A stretch of 64,000 bases of DNA from Nocardia sp. NBC_01503. GTDB taxonomy: Bacteria > Actinomycetota > Actinomycetes > Mycobacteriales > Mycobacteriaceae. Below, piece after piece: positions 59,421-64,000 of the stretch; the first letter of the stretch is position 1, and the number at the start of each line of letters is the position of its first letter. The translations under genes and the position numbers were made by a program. The notes below the pieces were generated by a model that saw nothing but the letters and a program-made list of their open reading frames with translations, was not told where the DNA came from and searched no databases. The DNA lies in contig NZ_CP109596.1 of assembly GCF_036327755.1 (NCBI RefSeq), forward strand, positions 2,108,001 through 2,172,000, written 5' to 3'.

Positions 59421-60509
59421 GTGGCCAGTGGTAATGAACCGAACGAGGATCCGACAACGCGGGGTCCGGATCCGGACTGGTGGCAGGGCGTGCCCAGCCA
59501 GGATTCGCCCTGGCAGTCGGCGCCGCATCCGCAACCGCCCGCACCGCCGAATTACGGTGCGGGTCAGTCGGATCCGACGATCCACCAAGCGTGGGGCCCG
59601 CCGCCGACCACACCGTTCCCGGGCGGTCAGCCGTATCAGAGCGCGCCGAATCAGCCGTATCAGCAGTCCCCGTACCAGTCCGGCCCCGCGCCGTATCAGA
59701 CAACGCCGCCGCCCGGCTATGGACCGCCGCCGGGTTACGGCGCACCGCCGCCCTCGGGTGGCGGCAACCGCAAGGGTTGGTTGTTCGCGGGCATAGGTGT
59801 GCTGATCCTGGCCATCATCGGCGTGGTGGTCACGGTCGTGCTGGTGAACCGTGGCTCGAATGAGCCTTCGGCACAATCGAATACGACCCCGTCGCTGATC
59901 AGCGCCCTCACCACCACTCCGTCGGGCGCGCAGCCCAGCACCTCCCCCAAGGCCACCACATCGGCGAAGGCGACCACCCCGGCCGCCGTCATCCCCGGCT
60001 ATCAGGTGGTGACGATCCCGGACAACGGTGCGGCATACGACATTCCGAAGGAGTGGAAGCTGGATCGCACCGGCCAGACCAGTTTCAACGGTGGCGGTGA
60101 TTCGGTGCCGATCGCGGGTCTGGCGCAGGACGGTCTCAACTACTGCCCGAATTACGTGCGCACCAACGTCTTTCTGAGTCAGTCCACCGAGACGGACCCG
60201 GCCAAGGCGGCCACCGATATCGCGACCCGGATGGCCAAGATCGGCTGGTCCACCTCCACCGGCTCCACCCCCGGCGCGACCGAGACCTTCGCCAACAGCG
60301 ACGGTCAACTGCAGGGCGTCTACCTGGAGACCAAGGGCAATGCCCCGCCACCGTCGGACGGCTGCGCCTCCACGTACACGATCTACACCTTCGCCTTCCC
60401 CGGCGACAATGGCGCGTTCGTATTCACGATCGCCGCGGACACCGGTGTGGCCGGTTCCGTGGACGCCGGTCTGGCCAAGAAAATACTCGCCAGCATCCGC
60501 CCGCTGTAG
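59421..60509 (+). CDS. Pro/Gln/Tyr-rich membrane protein, hypothetical
   Basis: A 362-residue protein. The N-terminal ~115 residues are Pro/Gln/Tyr/Gly-rich and disordered. One membrane helix (AGIGVLILAIIGVVVTVVLV) follows, then a Ser/Thr-rich linker and an extracytoplasmic domain of about 170 residues with two cysteines (LNYCPNYVRT, SDGCASTYTI). This plan is common among actinobacterial envelope proteins of unknown role. Start GTG 59421 is preceded by weak ribosome-binding sequence. Confidence 0.8.
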   Translation: MASGNEPNEDPTTRGPDPDWWQGVPSQDSPWQSAPHPQPPAPPNYGAGQSDPTIHQAWGPPPTTPFPGGQPYQSAPNQPYQQSPYQSGPAPYQTTPPPGYGPPPGYGAPPPSGGGNRKGWLFAGIGVLILAIIGVVVTVVLVNRGSNEPSAQSNTTPSLISALTTTPSGAQPSTSPKATTSAKATTPAAVIPGYQVVTIPDNGAAYDIPKEWKLDRTGQTSFNGGGDSVPIAGLAQDGLNYCPNYVRTNVFLSQSTETDPAKAATDIATRMAKIGWSTSTGSTPGATETFANSDGQLQGVYLETKGNAPPPSDGCASTYTIYTFAFPGDNGAFVFTIAADTGVAGSVDAGLAKKILASIRPL

Positions 60510-60596
60510 CCCGTCGATTCCGCCCGTTTACCCCGTCTGACCACACGATTTAGCATCAGCGCCAACCATCGGTTAAGCTACTCCACGTTCACATCA

Positions 60597-61116
<520 letters not shown>

Positions 61117-61182
61117 CCCCGGCCGGGTGGTACGCCGAATACCAGGATGCGCACAGCCTTCCAGGCTTTCCCATATCTCAGG

Positions 61183-61671
61183 ATGCTTATCTCAGCCCCG
61201 GCATCAGCAGCCCGATTCACCGTCACCACTCCCGACCTCACCGACAGCACCTTTCCCGCCGACAATTTCGCGGGTTCCTTCGGCTGCACCGCGGCCAATC
61301 ACGCTCCGCGTGTGCACCGGTCGGGCGCGCCGGTGGCAGCGAAGAGTTTCGCCGACACCATGTTCGACCCCGACGCACCCACCGGCAGCGGCTTCTGGCA
61401 CTGGATGAACTGGGATATCCCTTCCACCGCAACAGAATTCACCGATGGCACCCTCGCGATATCGGGCACCAACGACGCGGGCGCACGAGGCTACCAGGGC
61501 CCCTGCCCACCCACTGGCGACAAGCCCCACAACTACCGAATCACGGTACTGGCCTTGGATACTCCACAGTTGGGCCTACCCGCGAGCACCCCACCCGCAG
61601 TAGCCCCCTTCTCCATGAGCGGCCACGTCATCGGCATCGGCCAGGTAACCGCAACCGCCCGGCGGCCTTGA
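61183..61671 (+). CDS. PEBP/Raf kinase inhibitor-like protein (YbhB/YbcL family)
   Basis: A 162-residue protein with the PEBP pattern: SFADTMFDPDAPTGSGFWHW (D-P-D-A-P) followed by MNWDIPSTATEF, and GYQGPCPPTGDKPHNYRITV (G-x-x-G-P-x-P-P-x-G-x-x-H-x-Y). The family binds phosphorylated or lipid ligands; the bacterial role is unclear. No signal peptide is seen. The start is uncertain: ATG 61183 (MLISAPASAARF) or ATG 61147; neither has a good ribosome site, and the divergent fragment starts only 31 bases away. Confidence 0.75.
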   Translation: MLISAPASAARFTVTTPDLTDSTFPADNFAGSFGCTAANHAPRVHRSGAPVAAKSFADTMFDPDAPTGSGFWHWMNWDIPSTATEFTDGTLAISGTNDAGARGYQGPCPPTGDKPHNYRITVLALDTPQLGLPASTPPAVAPFSMSGHVIGIGQVTATARRP

Positions 61672-61680
61672 GCAAACCCT

Positions 61681-61715
61681 CCTTATTAAAGATTATCCAG
61701 TAACCTTTAATAAGG
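61681..61715. promoter_or_regulatory. 35-bp palindromic operator upstream of fic
   Basis: CCTTATTAAAG (61681-61691) and CTTTAATAAGG (61705-61715) are perfect inverted arms; the symmetry continues inwards (ATTA..TAAC) with one mismatch. The right arm overlaps the AAGGAGG ribosome site of the fic gene. It is AT-rich in a GC-rich genome. Binding here would block translation or transcription start; the Fic protein's own C-terminal HTH is a candidate. Confidence 0.7.
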
Positions 61716-61722
61716 AGGTGCT

Positions 61723-62997
61723 ATGGCAAAGGTTGAGCAGCGGCATTGGGCGAGCAGTCTCGACCGAGGCGGGCTGTCACGAAGAGACCGCCGTGCCGGG
61801 TCCTACCAGGCATACCTCCCCGATCCACTTGTGGATCGGCCGTTGATGTTGACTGGCGAGACCGCGGCGGACATCGCCGAGGCCGAGGCCGCGATCACCC
61901 GGCTCGACACCGAAGCCAAGGCCCTCGCGGAGACCGAAGCATTGTCACGCCTACTGCTGAGAGCCGAAGCCATCGCATCCTCCCGGATCGAAGGACTCGA
62001 GGTCGGGGCGCGACGGTTGCTGCGCGCTGAGGCCGCTCAGGCTCTGGAGGGGCAATCCACCGACGTGACAGCAACCGAGGTGTTGGCGAACATCGACGCG
62101 ATGGCGCTCGGCGTCAACTCAATCCGCCGCGGCGAGACGATCACGGTAGAAGTCCTGCTGGATGTCCATCGGCGTCTGTTGACAGGTACTCGGCTCGAAC
62201 AGCACGGTGGCCGGTTTCGTGAACAACAGAACTGGATCGGCGGCAGTTCGTTCAATCCGTGCTCGGCAGCGTATGTTCCGCCACCCCCGGAGTTGGTCCC
62301 CGGACTGATGGTCGATCTGCTGGCATTTTGCAACGGCGATGATCTGCCGGCTGTCGCCCAGGCCGCCATTGCGCACGCCCAGTTCGAGACGATCCATCCG
62401 TTCGTCGACGGGAACGGGCGCACCGGTCGCGCCCTGATTCACCTCATCCTGCGCCGCCGCGGGCTGGCCCAGCATGTTGTCCCGCCGGTCTCATTGATTC
62501 TCGCTACCTGGACTCAGAGTTACATCGATGGCCTGGTCAGCTTCCGGCACATCGGGTCCGCGACGTCACCCGCGGCCGTTGATGGCGTGAACATCTGGGT
62601 GTCCCGTTTCGCTGCGGCATGCACCCGCGCCGTCGCGGATGCTTCCGCGTTCGAGCAGAAAGCCGCCGATCTGGAGCAGGTCTGGAGGGAACGACTCGCT
62701 CCCGTCCGAACCGGATCAGCCACAGATCTACTACTCGCCAAACTTGTCGGCGCTCCGATTCTCACCGTGACAACCGCCGCCACTTTGATCGGCCGCAGCT
62801 ACCCGGCGGCCAATACGGCGATCGATCGACTCGTCCAGGCCGATGTGCTTCGCCAGGTGACCGTCGGGCACCGCAATCGAGCCTTCGAGTCGCCCGAGGC
62901 AGTAGCCGCCTTCACCGCGCTGGAACGCCAATTGGCAAGTCCCGCAGGCGATACCCGTAGCTCCGCGCCCTCCCGCCCAGCACCTCGCCGGAGGTGA
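61723..62997 (+). CDS. Fic-domain protein with inhibitory helix and C-terminal wHTH
   Basis: A 424-residue protein. The N-terminus has the inhibitory motif AEAIASSRIEGLEVG ((S/T)-x-x-x-E-G), here at about residues 84-92, which blocks ATP orientation in class II Fic enzymes. The intact active site is HPFVDGNGRTGRALIHL near residue 226. The C-terminus has a winged-helix (LTVTTAATLIGRSYPAANTA). It likely adds AMP to a protein target and regulates itself. AAGGAGG precedes ATG 61723 and is embedded in a palindrome. No antitoxin gene is adjacent; the inhibitory helix is internal. Confidence 0.9.
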   Translation: MAKVEQRHWASSLDRGGLSRRDRRAGSYQAYLPDPLVDRPLMLTGETAADIAEAEAAITRLDTEAKALAETEALSRLLLRAEAIASSRIEGLEVGARRLLRAEAAQALEGQSTDVTATEVLANIDAMALGVNSIRRGETITVEVLLDVHRRLLTGTRLEQHGGRFREQQNWIGGSSFNPCSAAYVPPPPELVPGLMVDLLAFCNGDDLPAVAQAAIAHAQFETIHPFVDGNGRTGRALIHLILRRRGLAQHVVPPVSLILATWTQSYIDGLVSFRHIGSATSPAAVDGVNIWVSRFAAACTRAVADASAFEQKAADLEQVWRERLAPVRTGSATDLLLAKLVGAPILTVTTAATLIGRSYPAANTAIDRLVQADVLRQVTVGHRNRAFESPEAVAAFTALERQLASPAGDTRSSAPSRPAPRRR

Positions 62998-63047
62998 CAT
63001 CCAGCGAAGTTTTCGGCGAGATAGGGCGCCCAGCGCTCCTGAATGCA

Positions 63048-63083
63048 CAATGACCCCCGGCCGGATACGGCTGGGGATCATTG
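63048..63083. terminator. Bidirectional terminator between fic and the dehydrogenase
   Basis: CAATGACCCCCGGCC / GGCTGGGGATCATTG arms with two G-T-type mismatches and a short loop, between two converging genes. Confidence 0.65.
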
Positions 63084-63105
63084 GCGTACAACCGCTTTCA
63101 GGGCA

Positions 63106-64000
63106 TCAGCCCAGGTGCAGCTTCTTCATCAGGCGCAGGGTCATGAGGGTGCTCTTGAGCTGCTTTTCGTAGGGCATGCCCGAACGGGCGGCGAGGATCT
63201 GCTTCTTCTGTACGCCGACGTTGATGGTGTCGGTGTACTTGAGGATGCCGGCCGCGCCGTGCCGGGTGCCGACGCCGGAGCTCTTGACGCCGCCGGACGG
63301 GGTGCCCTTGGCGGCGTAGGTGGTGACGAAGCCGTCGTTGATGTTGATGGCGCCGGCCTCGATCTTCTCGGCAATGCGACCGGCGCGGTGCAGGTCGCCC
63401 GCCCAGACGCTGGCGTTCAGACCGTAGTCGGTGTCGTTGGCCAGGCGGATGGCCTCTTCGTCGGTGGTGAACTTGTAGATGGCCACGACCGGACCGAAGG
63501 TCTCCTTGGTGGCGTGCTCCATATCCTTGGTGACGCCGGTCAGCACGGTGGGCTCGAAGAAGGCGGGGCCGATATCGGGGCGCGGCTTACCGCCGGTGAG
63601 CACGTTCGCGCCCTTCTCGCGGGCCTCGTCGACGTGGGCGGCGACGCGCTTCATATGGTCGACCGAGACGAGCGAGCCGATTTCGGGGTCGAAGTCGTAG
63701 GTGGCTCCGGCCTTGGCGCCCAATTCCTCGGCGGCGGCGACGAATCGGCGCAGGAACTCGTCATAGACGCGTTCCTGTACGTAGATACGCTCGATATGCA
63801 TGCACGCCTGGCCGGTATTGCCGAAGACGGCGAAGCTGGCGCTGGGGATGCACTCGTCGAGGTTCACATCGTCGAGCACGATCATCGGGTTCTTGCCGCC
63901 GAGCTCGAGCGAGCAGCCGATGAGGTTGCGTCCGGCCTGTTCACCGATGGTGCGGCCGGTATTGGTGGAGCCGGTGAACATGACGAAGTCGACATTGTCG
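63106..64000 (-). CDS. gabD2: Succinic-semialdehyde/aldehyde dehydrogenase, partial (N-terminus off right edge)
   Basis: About 298 codons of an NAD(P)-dependent aldehyde dehydrogenase, truncated at the window edge. FVMFTGSTNTGRTIGEQAGR is the cofactor-binding turn; LELGGKNPMIVLDDVNLDEC holds the catalytic Glu; FGNTGQACMHIERIYV the catalytic Cys; ETFGPVVAIYKFTTDEEAI follows. The Arg/Lys-rich tail (LKSTLMTLRLMKKLHLG) resembles actinobacterial GabD2. It oxidises succinic semialdehyde to succinate, by homology; another aldehyde substrate is possible. The start is not visible. Confidence 0.85.
   Translation of the reverse strand, partial: DNVDFVMFTGSTNTGRTIGEQAGRNLIGCSLELGGKNPMIVLDDVNLDECIPSASFAVFGNTGQACMHIERIYVQERVYDEFLRRFVAAAEELGAKAGATYDFDPEIGSLVSVDHMKRVAAHVDEAREKGANVLTGGKPRPDIGPAFFEPTVLTGVTKDMEHATKETFGPVVAIYKFTTDEEAIRLANDTDYGLNASVWAGDLHRAGRIAEKIEAGAININDGFVTTYAAKGTPSGGVKSSGVGTRHGAAGILKYTDTINVGVQKKQILAARSGMPYEKQLKSTLMTLRLMKKLHLG

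Noticed and set aside
59421..59780. Pro/Gln/Tyr-rich coding stretch considered as a tandem DNA repeat
   Set aside because: The composition is repetitive but there is no regular repeat unit; it is a disordered N-terminus of a membrane protein.

Overview
The window comes from a high-GC, mycolic-acid actinomycete, most likely Nocardia or a close relative. From about 18.4 to 60.5 kb the gene order follows the Mycobacterium tuberculosis block Rv3644c-Rv3683: holB, topA, cspA, an MrfA-like helicase, the tad locus, ssd, 6C RNA, an HAD phosphatase, an Ms1-like RNA, a Fic-like protein, dppDCBA, acs, a holin-like protein, ephE, marP, a NUDIX protein, a thioredoxin, nth, crp, an MBL protein, RidA, bagAB, whiB4, ponA2 and a metallophosphoesterase. 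Start codons are often GTG or TTG, and 4-base stop/start overlaps are frequent. This synteny is recalled from established knowledge; no alignment was run.

Region 1 (1 to about 18.3 kb) is accessory. The left edge has a truncated unknown gene, a repeat-rich gap (872-1555) holding a perfect 27-bp inverted repeat, a P-loop kinase-like gene and an HAD hydrolase. Then comes an integrative conjugative-type element. A divergent XRE regulator faces a long rightward operon (4346-18191) carrying an excisionase-like HTH protein, small membrane proteins, a GIY-YIG protein, an HTH/replication-relaxation-like protein, a VirD4/FtsK-type DNA translocase and several unknown proteins. These include three tandem paralogues, then a TOPRIM primase, a possible ssDNA-binding protein, a DUF2637/Spd-like membrane protein, a second excisionase-like protein and a tyrosine integrase. 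The integrase gene ends 81 bases from the 3' end of tRNA-Thr(CGU), the likely attachment site. No second copy of the tRNA end was found to the left, so the far end probably lies outside the window. Five element proteins share a C-terminal I-(E/Q)-R-x-R tail.

Region 2 (18.3-33 kb) is core: DNA polymerase III delta', a secreted poly-gamma-glutamate hydrolase-like protein, a DinB protein, topoisomerase I, a cold-shock protein, an MrfA-type helicase and a leftward tad/Flp operon (ssd-tadA-tadB-tadC-pilin-tadE-tadG-like). The Ssd protein has an unusual low-complexity insertion of about 95 residues.

Region 3 (33-45 kb) has two structured RNAs read from sequence: a 6C RNA on the minus strand at about 33058-33155, and an Ms1-like RNA of about 299 nt on the plus strand at 34165-34463, with a clear promoter and terminator. 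They flank the HAD phosphatase gene. Next come a degenerate Fic-like protein, the dppABCD peptide importer, acetyl-CoA synthetase and an NhaA antiporter.

Region 4 (45-60.5 kb) holds envelope, redox and stress functions: EphE-like hydrolase, MarP protease, NUDIX hydrolase, thioredoxin-like lipoprotein, endonuclease III, CRP, MBL hydrolase, RidA, the BagAB ATPase pair, WhiB4, PonA2, YqeY and a metallophosphoesterase. Four directly repeated GCGTGTCG motifs at 21-23-bp spacing lie upstream of crp.

Region 5 (60.6-64 kb) is a tRNA-Pro(CGG) locus flanked by a truncated MmyB-type regulator fragment. A PEBP-like gene and an intact self-inhibited Fic protein behind a 35-bp palindromic operator follow. 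The window ends in a partial succinic-semialdehyde dehydrogenase gene.
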